Below are positions 20,576-32,000 of a DNA stretch of 64,000 nt, one piece after another (position 1 is the stretch's first letter; each line of letters opens with the position of its first letter). The stretch is from Spirometra erinaceieuropaei. Its lineage: Eukaryota > Platyhelminthes > Cestoda > Diphyllobothriidea > Diphyllobothriidae. Location: contig CACRXP010000418.1 in NCBI GenBank assembly GCA_902702965.1, positions 5,614 through 69,613 on the forward strand, in the 5' to 3' direction. The position numbers were made by a program, and so were the translations under genes. The notes beneath the pieces are model-generated. The model worked only from the letters and a program-made list of their open reading frames with translations, did not search any database and was not told where the DNA came from.

Positions 20576-22150
20576 AAGTTAGGAGGGAACGACAAACTCC
20601 AAGTCAAATTAATTACGCCTGCTCGGAACAAATCAATAGTTCAACGATATTATGTTCCGAATGCGTGGCTGCATAATCAGATCTTACCGCCTGACATATA
20701 CCACCGTGCAGGGGATGCATGTGGGGTGATTTGTTAGTCCAGTTCCACGCGGACTCGAACGGACGGCCAACGCCTGGTCGATTCGAGGAGGGGGCTGCAA
20801 ATATAACCCCCGCGGGCAGAACTAAAAAAACCATCCGTCAAGCCAAGAGGTGCACTGCTATCTACTGGTGGACGCCGGTCTGATTTTTACGATCGCATGG
20901 ATCAACATCTTGGATTACTGCAAATCCTGGAGGTGGGGGTAGGGGCTCAGAGACGTCGAAACTAAATGGTGGAAACTGCGAGACACCATCTGAGCAAGCA
21001 CCTTGAAGGTCCTCAGACGCACATGCCCTCAGCGCCGAGATTGCTGTGAGGTGAGGAACGCTCTGACCGATTCGTGTATCTGGGGCGTACAATCCCATGA
21101 AACATCAGGCTGGACGACCAAATTGCCAGTCGAAGTTCTGGAAGACTGTGGCACTTGGTCTACAATTGTGGCGGCATGCCCTTCAATTGGAAACGGAGGA
21201 TCAAAGTGCTGCCGTCTTCAGTCAGTATATTTGGAGTAAAGGACAGAAGCCCTGAAAACTCCATTTAGACTGTACAGATGTAAGGGAAAATAGGTAAATT
21301 GCAAAACTTTTACAAGAAGTTTTAGTGAGCAGAATGCATAAATATACTAGTGGTACATAAATGCGAAAAGGGTATAGCATTTGCGAAATAATTGCGAAAG
21401 ACATTGCTCCCCGCATTCGGACTGTGAAAATTTGCATACGAGTCAAGTTTAACACACAAAGAGGACCCACTGAAGCTATGTTAGTAGCATATTTATCCTA
21501 ATTTGTTTCGACTGCAAGTGCGGTCAGGTTCGGGGACGACGAAAACGCCTTGCTCAAGAGCAGTTCGACAGGATGAAGGAGTAATGTGTGAGTGCGCGAG
21601 AATCAGAGAACCTCGTCATTAGTGGCAAGGAGGGTGGGGGGGGGGAGGAGGTAAAGTTGCATCTTACACAGAGCATGTGGAATTCACACACCAAACCAGC
21701 GCACTATGCGGGACACGACACAAAAGTGAAAATGAGATCACCGGGAACTCAATTTTGTCAAGAAACGGAAGAGGGACCTTCGTTAGTTCTGAGGCGGTGC
21801 TGAACGCATTTATGGGCCCAGCGTCGACGCCGGACCAGAGCCAATTAAAACAGATATCAAAGGCGCTAGCAGCAACATCGATGATGGCGATACAGACCTT
21901 GCAGTGCGAGCTGGAATATCCTTTGCATCAGGGGGCCTAATATGAGAACTCTGGCTATAAATGCGCAAAGCTTCTGTGTCCACGTGGGTAATTTTAGAAA
22001 ACATATGTTGTGACCGTTACTCAACAGCACCTTCGTAAACGCACGTTTTCCCTTAGACTCGCCCTTCAAAATCGAAGATTTTTCCCCACCGGGCGGCCGC
22101 TCTCAAATCGCTCACGCGATAACAGTTTTGAACACAGTTTAAGGGACTGC
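20576..22150. other. Nothing recognised
   Basis: Several frames of 60-90 codons without domains. A G-run of ten lies near 21637. No RNA gene or named repeat seen. Confidence 0.4.
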
Positions 22151-22151
22151 A

Positions 22152-23087
22152 CAGTAGGTGTGCTAACTCATGAAATGTCAACCGAAATTTTGAAATGCGT
22201 TTTCGTTTCGAGAAGTTTAATTAAGTGAGGTTGTAAAACTAGTCATCTTGCAGCATAATTCTATAATAATTCAGCTACCTCAGGATGCCGGCTTTCGAAT
22301 GAACTCGTTTCCGGCCGCATGCAAAAACCATACCCCGTGAAAAATGACTACTTAATTAGCATGCAATTTTCTCATTGATTTTCGATCTTCTTAAAAATAA
22401 ATCATGTCATGGAGGACATGCATAAAAATATTCATTCCTTTGCTCGTTCGGTAGACAATTACGTCTTCTTCCAAGTGTATACTCGAAGGGAGGGTATAAT
22501 TCGGTTTTCAAAAACTTTTCCGATTCCCGAATAATTTTGAACCCGACCTGCCGTTACACTTGCATTCAGGATTTCCAAACCACAAGACGGGTATTTTCCA
22601 CGTACAGAAAACCATAAATTTCTCCACGGCATTAGGAGGAGACAATATGGGGTTCATAAAATTTAGCAGTGGATTTGAGCCACATTGTTAGCTTTCCAAG
22701 CCACATTAGTGACTGCAGAGACATGAGGTTTTAGGAACGGTCATTTCATGGTATTAAAAAATCTCACAATTAGACGTAATTTTCTGCCGAATGAGAAAAA
22801 AAATGAATATTTTTATACATCCTTCCCATGAAATATGATTGAATTTTTAGAGGCATCGAAAATCCATGAGAAATGCATGCTACTTAAGTAGTCATTTTTC
22901 AAGGAGTACGGTTTTTGCATGCGGCCGAATAGGCGTTCCCTCAAAAGCTGGCATCCTGGGGTAACTGAATTATTGTAGAATCATGCTGCATGATGACTAG
23001 TTTTACAACCCCATGTAATTAATCTTTTCGAGACGAAAACGCACTTCAGGAGTTCAGTTGACATTTCATGAGTTAGCCCACCTACTG
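22152..23087. mobile_element. Foldback element, copy 3
   Basis: Termini CAGTAGGTGTGCTAACTCAT and ATGAGTTAGCCCACCTACTG; the halves are inverted repeats with several hundred bp of homology. The right flank is TA (23088-89), but the left flank reads CA, so one side of the presumed TA duplication has mutated or the copy was moved. It matches copies 1 and 2 block for block. Confidence 0.8.
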
Positions 23088-23174
23088 TATCTGCAGAAGA
23101 CCCAGTGGGTTCGTATTTTTTCCAAAGTTCGCAACGCCAACAGCTAGGGGTTTTATGAAACTGAGTGGGCTCAG

Positions 23175-23502
23175 TGCATTCCGTCGCCTCCCACGAGGAC
23201 TTCGGCCGTGGGGTCGGCACAACCGACAGACGCGGTGTGCATCGTCTGCAGCATGTATACTGCACCGCCCACCTTCGCCTGCAACCAGCAGAGGCGTGGA
23301 TCAACAGCACCACAGATCATGGTCTCCTTTTTGCATCCGACGACTAGACGGAGGCAGACTACGGAAGGTGGGCCTGCAGTTTGGCGCCTGCGAAGCGTTG
23401 CCGATCGGCGGTGGAGGTACTGGGGCGCGCGGCATTCCACCATAACTGATATGGCAAACCGGGACCTTGTGAAGAACGTCGAAAAAAACGTTCTCGGCGA
23501 CT
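23175..23502 (+). other. GC-rich open segment, exon or repeat
   Basis: Open on both strands. On + it follows GTGGGCTCAG and ends at GGCGACT before GTAAGT, a consensus donor. The product has two close CxxC-like cysteines (CIVCSM) and an ending MANRDLVKNVEKNVLGD. No family recognised. A dispersed repeat is an equal alternative. Confidence 0.25.
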
Positions 23503-24029
23503 GTAAGTAAACCACAAATGAATTCGAACTCCCAACATCTGTATATATCCATACCTAGCTTACACAGGCAGAATTTTCTAAGCAAGACTGGGTAATGTCT
23601 TTAGATCAAGTGCATATTGTGAAGACAGTGTATAATTCTTCACACTACTGTGTCTATCCTAATTTTTATGAGTTTACTTCCCTGCATGGAGTCCACAGTA
23701 GTTCCGCGTAGGAAGCACTGTCATTATCTCTAAGGACGACCTTCCTATTTCTTTGAAGTCTTTTGACTTTCGATGGGTTGGCATCGGACAGTTTTCAAGT
23801 GCAGCAAGCTCTGCATAGTAAAACTCTCGGAAGTACACTAATCTCATCTCCAAGACGAACACGCTCAGATTCGCAACTGCAGTCTAGGACAAGTATTAGC
23901 GTAGGAAATTGCCCGAATATACCACAACGTGCATTTTCGATCCAATTTATGAACATTTTGCCCGATGAAATTGTTTGGACACATTTTCTGCACAAGGACA
24001 TTCCCTTGAAGAGGCTGGACAAGCGAACA

Positions 24030-24112
24030 AGATGCGCAACGTTTAAGGCGTCTGGAAATTCTCATATAAGTTTCCGTCATCAGGCGTCATGAGTTAGGTC
24101 ACCTACTGCATG
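24030..24112. repeat. Dispersed end sequence related to foldback termini, copy a
   Basis: CGTTTAAGGCGTCTGGAAATTCTCATATAAGTTTCCGTCATCAGGCGTC then ATGAGTTAGGTCACCTACTGCA. The same block is at 25635-25714. Its last 22 bases resemble the foldback terminus, but the remainder is different, suggesting a related element family. Confidence 0.55.
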
Positions 24113-24264
24113 CATTTTGTAGACATGATCACATATTCGTAGACACTGGAAAGTGCTCAACTTCCGATAAAAGTGCTTGAAGCGCGAAAATCACAAGACT
24201 TCAGTTACTCCACTGATTCCTACTCTTAAAAACGTTTGTTGAGTACGAGTATATGGGCCCCCTC

Positions 24265-24345
24265 ATATTACAGGTGGCCTACTTCCAAATTCCAGAAAGT
24301 TCGAGTTAGAGATAGTGCTACGGTTAGGGTTAGTTTAATGGTTCT
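24265..24345 (+). repeat. TTACAGGTGG module with telomere-like tail
   Basis: TATTACAGGTGGCC, CCAAATTCCAG, then CGGTTAGGGTTAG. Third copy of the module seen at 1 and 7236. Confidence 0.5.
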
Positions 24346-25634
24346 AGCTAAAGTGTGAGCATGGGAATAGGAACGCCCCTGAAATTTAGCGGGAGGCCAC
24401 ACGTGGCACTTGGGGGGTCAACATTCGCGTGTCTGACCCACACTTTGCTGCAAAAATGCTTTTCCGCAAGTGAACACAGTAAATGAAGCCCTCCAGTGTT
24501 CTCATAGAAAATAACTTGATAAGGATGGGTTGTGTAGCCCCACTGGGTTTAGCATGTTTAGGTAACTACTATATTTGTTTTAGGTCTTGTTTTGTTTATT
24601 AATCCATAGCTACATGTGTTTTATCAAACACTTTGATATAACCATACGCACCGAGTTGTTTCAGTATGACTCTCTTAGTGATAAATTGTTTGGCATGATG
24701 TTCTCGCTCGCCCTCTACGTAATCTCTTTGTCTTATTTTGAATTTTTAGCTACCGCACTGCACTTACGTTGCCTTTCTTTGTCGATTCCGTATGCCGTGA
24801 CTTACTTATTTCTTCCGAAAGGGTAGTTAGACTTTTTTGTGCCATGCCGAGACTCACTTCATTGTGCGTGCTGCAAGGACCACCGACTGCGTTTTGGCTA
24901 AATTTGCCTCTGTTAGAGCACAAACGCCCTGTCTTCTCGATATCTCTGAACGGTTCCTGTTGCCGAACGCGTACGCCTGACTTATTTATTTCTTTAAGAA
25001 TACTTGTCTCAAGTCTCCCCCATAAACAATAATAAGACAGCCGAATTTATTTGAGGTGGGGTTACACAACCTACCGTTACCAATAACTTGTTTTTGGGTA
25101 ACTCATGAGGGGATATAAGTATGCGTACGCAGTCAAGTGATAGTTTCCTAGGTAGCTGGGAACAGCCCGTCACTCTGAATAAGTTAATGCAAGGTCAATT
25201 ATCATCCTTTGAGCATTACGCTCAGGCGTAAAGTTTGGCTTGGAATCATCATTCGGGAGCTTGGCAAATTCTTAATAAGCTTTAACACATGCTGTGCATA
25301 CCAGCGGCCAAAGAGTTGGGCTACATTGAAGAGTGCTCATCAGATAAACCCCCAACTAGCAGGTTGTGTGAAATCTACGAAGACATGGTGCTGGCGAACT
25401 CTCTACCCAACCCCAAAAAATTGAGAGCCATGGGCAAACAGCATCTGAAATTTACTAAGTAAGACTCGCCTGTGGCGCTTTCGTAATTCGAAGGACTTTT
25501 TGGGGCGGTAATATGGCTGGCTAGAAGGCTGCCCATCTATATTCGGAGCAGACACGTTTGGTTGGCGAAGCATGAACAGCCACTGGTAGATTGGATGCGG
25601 GTATGATATGCAACCCCCTGTGTGTATGTTTTAA
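24346..25634. other. Nothing recognised
   Basis: Frames at 24587-25032 are AT-rich and lack support. No domain, RNA gene or repeat identified. Confidence 0.4.
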
Positions 25635-25714
25635 AAACGTTTAAGACGCCTCGAAATTCTCATATCAGTTTCTGTCATCAGGTGTCATGAGATAGGTCAT
25701 GTACTGCACGTACT
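25635..25714. repeat. Dispersed end sequence related to foldback termini, copy b
   Basis: AAACGTTTAAGACGCCTCGAAATTCTCATATCAGTTTC...CATGAGATAGGTCATGTACTGCA is the counterpart of 24030-24112, about 85% alike by eye. Confidence 0.55.
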
Positions 25715-25856
25715 TCGAGAGGGTCAGGGCAGAACATTTGCCAAAACTATCCAATTAAATCGTCTCTAAAGAAGCCCAGCAGGACACAAGAACTGACAGC
25801 GTAAAAAGGGTGCATTACAGCAAGAACGGTAATTTTGTACAAAAGTAGCGGCAGAA

Positions 25857-26072
25857 TCAGCGTCTGGCCCGGTCCCGGGACCGACTTCGGCTGCGTGACC
25901 GCGCTCTACGGTGTCGGCGACTGCTTCCACCAGTTTCTTTCCGTGGGTTAGCGCCACCCTTGACAAAAGCCCAGTCCACCTGGATAGCCTGGCCATTGAG
26001 CTCACTGCCATTCAAGTTCGTCAGCGCTGCGTGTGCCTCTTTGAAGGTCTCATACTCCACCAAGGCATAGCC
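25857..26072 (-). CDS. RBM8A: RBM8A coding exon 5
   Basis: 216 nt including the TGA at 25857-25859. Encodes [17 protein letters not shown] to the end of the RRM and an Arg/Ser tail ([12 protein letters not shown]). Confidence 0.95.
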   Translation of the reverse strand, partial: GYALVEYETFKEAHAALTNLNGSELNGQAIQVDWAFVKGGANPRKETGGSSRRHRRARSRSRSRSRDRARR

Positions 26073-29000
26073 CTAATAAACGGTGGTGAGGTAAGGAAGG
26101 GTCGGATGCTCAATCGCCTACCTTCAGGTAACCTGTTCTTCGGTCGAGGTTCAGGTGAACATTCTTAATGTCGCCGTACTCACAGAACTTATCCCTAATG
26201 TCGTCCTCAGTGGCCTCCTCGTGCACATTGCGTAAAAACACGATCCAGCCCTCTATGGCTAAAGAAACAGCACTCAGGAAATGTGAAACGGCCTACAGCG
26301 TTGTGGGCCATTTGCGGCCTCGTTGTCGTCCTGTTGGATGGACTCAAATTCGTCGTCTTGCTGTGACCTTGGGACGGTATCTGACAGAGCGGAGTGAAAC
26401 AGAGGAAAAGTCAATCACCTGCCGTGAAGCCTCGACCCTTTCTTTTTGTTGCCTTCTCCTTCAGTTTCAATAGACCATCTACAAGGGTAAGGGAATAAGT
26501 GTTAGGATTGTGAGGACAAGGCGTGGGAAGGCACTGTGTGCGTGTGCGTGCATAAACGAACCGCCAATCGGTAAACAGGCACCAAGGGGGGGGGTATAAA
26601 GGCGGAGGGTGCAGCGGCGTGGCCTCCTACGAAGGGGCACGCGGTAAATGTGTTGGACCAACGCGGGGCAAAATCAAAGCACGCCAGGCACTATTGGGGA
26701 TGCTCACCTATAACAAATGCCACACATGGGGAGAGGGGCGTTGGCACACCTAGGTGCAGGCTCGCACCGCGCCAGTCACCTGCCCCCCCCGATTTCGCCC
26801 CTGGTCTTTTTGCCTTTGCCTGGACACCAGGCCTAGCTGGGTGAGAGTGCCGTAGATGCCGTGTGAATCTACTATCCCTAAACTAACTCGCGCGAAATCA
26901 TCGCCCCTGCGTTCGCAGTGTTGCGGGGCACAAAGTGGACATCGTCGGAGCTGACGGTCAAACTACTTTGCGCATCAGCGAACCGCCAATCAGAAGACAG
27001 ACACCAAAGGAGGGAATTAAGTCGGCAGACGCAGCGACGGCAATGAAACATACAACTGTTTGCCAAGAGGACACCGAGAAGGGGAGTAGTCACAGACTAA
27101 GTTGCTGATTAACTCACGGATGAAAAATCCAACAGTGAATTAATGTGAGGCGAAAAAACCCCAGCAACCTGCCTGCGAGGATAGACAGCAACAGACAGGA
27201 AGCCTTGTGGTGAATATTCCACCCACGGGGAAGCAAGATGCCTTCGCATACAATAGCATGAACTGAGCAGTTCTCTGAAGCCGTGGTGCACAAACAGGGG
27301 AAAACAATTCGGCCACAACTAAGCTGCACCTCAAGGAAGTGGCAGGCAAATTGTGGAAGCCTAACACCTACTGCTAACGTGGGCTCTGACACGCAAGCAC
27401 GAGCCGACGTGCGTATAACATAAATGTAAGCCAACTAGCATTTGGACTCTTCAATTGCTACGTATACCTGTCATGAGGAGCGCGAATATTCCGACGAAGG
27501 CAACTGTGACCGCAGGTGATAAACTACACGACGTCTTCCCCGGCTGGCGTCTGTCGCACCATGTCATGAACGAGGATGAAACGGGAATTCATGTTTCAGA
27601 CACCAAATTAAGAAGTCCAATCTCCGAAGCGGTGAGTGCTTGTAACGTTTCAGACAACTGAGAAACTCGAAAAAAACAGCCTGTCAATACGATCAACAAG
27701 AATCACGGGGGCAAATTTAGACGGAAGTTGGGGGAGTAGAAGGAATTGATATGATTGCGGTCGTGACAGATTAGGCGACATCAATAACATCCGAAGGATG
27801 TGTTTCTGTGAGTGGTGCCTTGCGGTGTCGCGTCTTGAGAATGCGACACATATTCTCCTCCAAAGGGGTAAAAAACTCACTCGACGTCCTGACAAAACAA
27901 GTAAGGGGGATGAGGTTAAAGGGCGATGAAAATATTAAAAATACCCTAACTATCGCCAGGAAATCCACAGTGTTGTCGCAGAGAGCAAACTCCTGCATCT
28001 AAAACGAAGTTAGTATATGTAACCCAAAGGACCGTTTCCAGACAACGGTGGCCGGGAGCCCTTACTCTCGCTCATTCAAAACACATGACAGTTTGACCGT
28101 TAATCCACCGTGTGCCCCGCAGCATGAAGAGCGCAGGGACAGTGAACTGCGCGTGAACTAAAGTGATAGCGAACTTTCAATGCACCTACCGCGCTCTCTC
28201 CTCCCTCCCTCACCCACCTAGGCCCGTTGTCATGACAAAGTCAAGATGACCCGAGGCGGGATCGGGTGCAGGCGCGGCGTAAGTTCGCTGTAGTAGCACA
28301 CCTGCACTCCAGACAAGACTTAATTCGGCTGATGACCAACTGACAGTTCAGCCGTCACAAGCGACAATGTCAACTAGTATTTACGACGTGGGCAGTCGTA
28401 TGCGTACACTTAACAGCACTTGCGACTTCTCTTGCGGCCGCTGATTGTTTCCCCATCACCGATGGGCTTCCTAACGCCTAGCACTTAAATCCGGAAAAGT
28501 AGTCCGCATATTCTACCTGCTACTAATATGATCTCACTGATTATAACTCATACCCTCGACTAGGTTTCCCAGACTTTCAAGTTCGAAGCTGGATACTGCA
28601 GTAAACGATATGGCAGAACCGTTGAACGTGGATTCAGACCAGCGAGAAGGGCGCAGATGGATGCTCTCACATGTCCTCCACTTGCTCCTAGAATGGCCAG
28701 TCGGAGTGGCCACTCGCAAGTGATGAGGTTTAACCCCGGTTAACGTGATCAGCACAGTCGTGACCCGCGCGCTAATTTTCTCATAATGAAGCACATGCGC
28801 TGGATATACCTCGCTCTCCCCCCTTAACATACCCATCGCCTTTTGATGGCAAGACAAAGTCGAGATGGCCGGAGGTGGGTGAGGGCACAATGAACGACAG
28901 CCAAACAGCCCGCCTAGGCGTAGCCCCCAACTGCCAGCGTATCCGGCCTCATAGGCGAGTGCCATAAAAGCCACATTACGGTAGAGTCCCTGTTTTATGA

Positions 29001-32000
29001 ACCTGAGTTCTGTGAAAGACTGAATAACCCCATAATTTGGTAACCCTTTAAGCCACTACTGCAGCGTGCCGTCCTGGGGTTAAGCGCGTCAGATACCTTT
29101 GTAATGAAAAGCGCACTGATTTGCCATGATGAAGGATGCCTCAAGATCGGCCTCACTCCATATTCCCTCCTCAATGCACCAGCGCTCCGTCTAAATCAGT
29201 CGACTGGGGGTGGAACTGAACGCAGCGGTTTACGTGGCGTTAAGGTCCGGGTCAGCACGTGCCACACACGACTTGTTCCTTCAGCGCACACTGCTGGATT
29301 TCGCAAACATGTAGAAAAGAAACGTAAACGTGGTCACATTCGTTTGTCGGCCAAAACGGTGCTATTGCATGGGCGATGAATGCTGTTTTTGCCAGCTGCT
29401 GCCGTGTATGCGTGCGTGGACTAGACTCACGCACAGCCTATGTGTGTAATGTAGTGGTGCACAGTAAATGTGGGTTGTGCACATGAATAAGGTCGAGTAG
29501 GTCCACGCAATGTCTGAATGAACTGAGACAGTGTGGACAGAAAAGACGTGCGTGACGGGAGTTATCCGGGACTTCGGAACTAGTTTTACAATCACGCTAC
29601 GATGAGTTCGCAGATGACCAACCAGGCCCATGTGTAATTGGGTTGTGGGGCCACAATGAGGACAAGTTAGGGCTGCCACAGCATCGCCGGTGGGGCTGGG
29701 TGTACTTTCTGTCCTGGTGGTGTTTCTGTTTCGGTGGGTGCAAATATGTACAATCGAGGGAAACCGGGACTGGAACGTGGCACACCGTGAGGATGGGTAG
29801 GAGTGCTTTCGGTAGTGATGACTGTAGTTGTGTCATGTAATGCGGTGAGTGGGTTACTCGTAGGCAAATTGTCATGGATCTAACTTACTCACGTACCTGT
29901 ACTTGTAAGTAAGTAGTAAGTGAGCTAACTTTGACGAGATAACCAACTGTTTGCATGTGCTGCGGTCTGCTGCGTCATCCAACGACGGCCAGTGTAACAA
30001 ATAAACCTCCTCCCCACAGATTCTCAAGTATATTCAGGATTTAGTAGCCAACCGATTTTCGTTTAAAGCGGCTATCACCACCATTGGGAAAATTTGGGAT
30101 ACTGTCCATGTCAGAAGTAAAAAAGAGGTTTGTTCGCCTTCGATATCCCACAGTCGTACGGATTTCTCTTCAGCGCAGTAAAGACAGGGTATTCTCACTC
30201 GCATGCTACTTAAAGTCCATGTCTGGTTCGGGTCCCATGGTGTCGCACTTGTCTGCGCCAACGGAAACAGTGAAACAATTTGATAAGCTCGAAGAGTCCT
30301 TTGCACACAAGCTTTATCAGGAAATGACGCTGCCTATTGTTCCTAAGAAACGTCCTTAGGTGTAGGCCCTCTGCTTCGGTGGGTAAGCCACTACCGGTAT
30401 ACTTATAAACGAATGGTCCAGATCGTAATGACCAGAGACCGTATGTACGAATTCAACTAGAGATGGGATCCCGAAAAACGTTGTTTTTCAGATGCAACAT
30501 TAACAAGGCAGTCTTAAGTTCCGACGGCACTGGGGCCTCAGATATTTTACCGAAATTACGATTCCAAATAGATACTTGCGTAACCCTTACTGTGCGTCCA
30601 CACTTGCGCACTGAAGTTGATAAACTGGCATGTTAATACCATCCGTCTTATGCACTGGTTTCATTCCACAACGTTTAATATTTTTTTGCCGAAATACTGT
30701 ATGTAAGTGGTTTACTATTATGTTTGATGGAGATGTGGTATCGGCGCTGCCGGTGGAGCATACCAGTTCAGAAACATAGGTACGAGTCCTTAGACAGGGT
30801 TGGTTAAATGTGACTGGAAGTAATCAACTCCATTTGCAAATTTTCCAGATCGGCAAAAATGTGGCAAATTAATCCGCTTTGAGCTGGCGTCTTAGTGGAA
30901 AAACTAAGCCAGTCGTTCGCTGGCCTACTCGTCCAGGGATGGTAGCTCTGTGCTGCCTACTTGCCCATATTGTGCTGTTATAGAATCAGGTTTGGGTGGG
31001 CGAAAACGTTAAAAAAATCGAAAGAAAGCACAAAATGCAAGTCTCAAGTTGCTGTCCAAACGAACATTTCAAAAGAATATAAACAGGAGCAAATAGTTCT
31101 ATGAGCAGAAGTACTATTAGTTTTGAGAGGATAATCCGATTTTTGCAAAGCACGAAAGTGGAGTCACCTTCCAGGAACGATAATGCAGGTCTGGCTTCAA
31201 ACACACAACAAAGCAGGCGGTTTCGAACGGCAGTCGCATGCACAGTGGGAGGTATCCAGAGGTTGGGGTTCGAGTCAAGACTTTCCTGCGACAATATTTG
31301 GTGAGTCTTTGGCTAGTTTTGTGATTGGTTAGCACTTGTCAGTGTCTGTCAGGCACGGTCTACACATCAGTCCGTTCTCACGAGTGGCACCAAGGGCCTC
31401 AGTGACAAACACACACATCGACTGTGTGCTGCGCCTGAAATCGATCGAGTTGGGCGACACTGCGTCCGGGCCTATCAGGCGCACCCCTCTTTGCATACCG
31501 AGACAAACGCGAAGTACACACAGACGCACACACGTCGATTTTACGCCGCGTGTTCAGAACGATCGAACGTGTATTTAGTAGGGAGGACGAGACACGCGAA
31601 GTGGGCAGTGTAGTGCCTAAGGCCTCCACAGCGACGAATGTCTCACCCAATCAGATAACTAGCCACAAACCCGACGAAGAAATAGGAGTTTTCAGTACGC
31701 CGTCACACAGCTTCTAGCACGATGTCGCCGGGTGGTTTCTTTGGTCTTTTAAACATCGTATAGTTCAACACCTGTGTTAGGAGCCGCCAACTTTAGGGTA
31801 TTTAATCAGGTTCCTTAATAAAATACCGTTTCGTTGATAGTAGTCGCCCCCGCCCAGAGCAAGTAGGAATGTCAGGGACACCTCCAACCGAAAGTTTGAA
31901 CTGTAGTCCGGTAGAAGAACAATAAATCCGAGGATTCGAATAAAGTAGTAGACTGTTGGTGCAGAGAGAAAAATCACGGCATCTCTTAGACTTTAGGAAA

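Noticed and set aside
22981..23313. 110-codon - frame containing LTHEMSTELLKCVFVSKRL
   Set aside because: That peptide is the translated terminal repeat of the foldback element and recurs in other copies, so it is not a protein domain.
31230..31290. tRNA or SINE B box at GGGTTCGAGTC
   Set aside because: No matching A box at the right distance and no cloverleaf; a single box is expected by chance in 64 kb.
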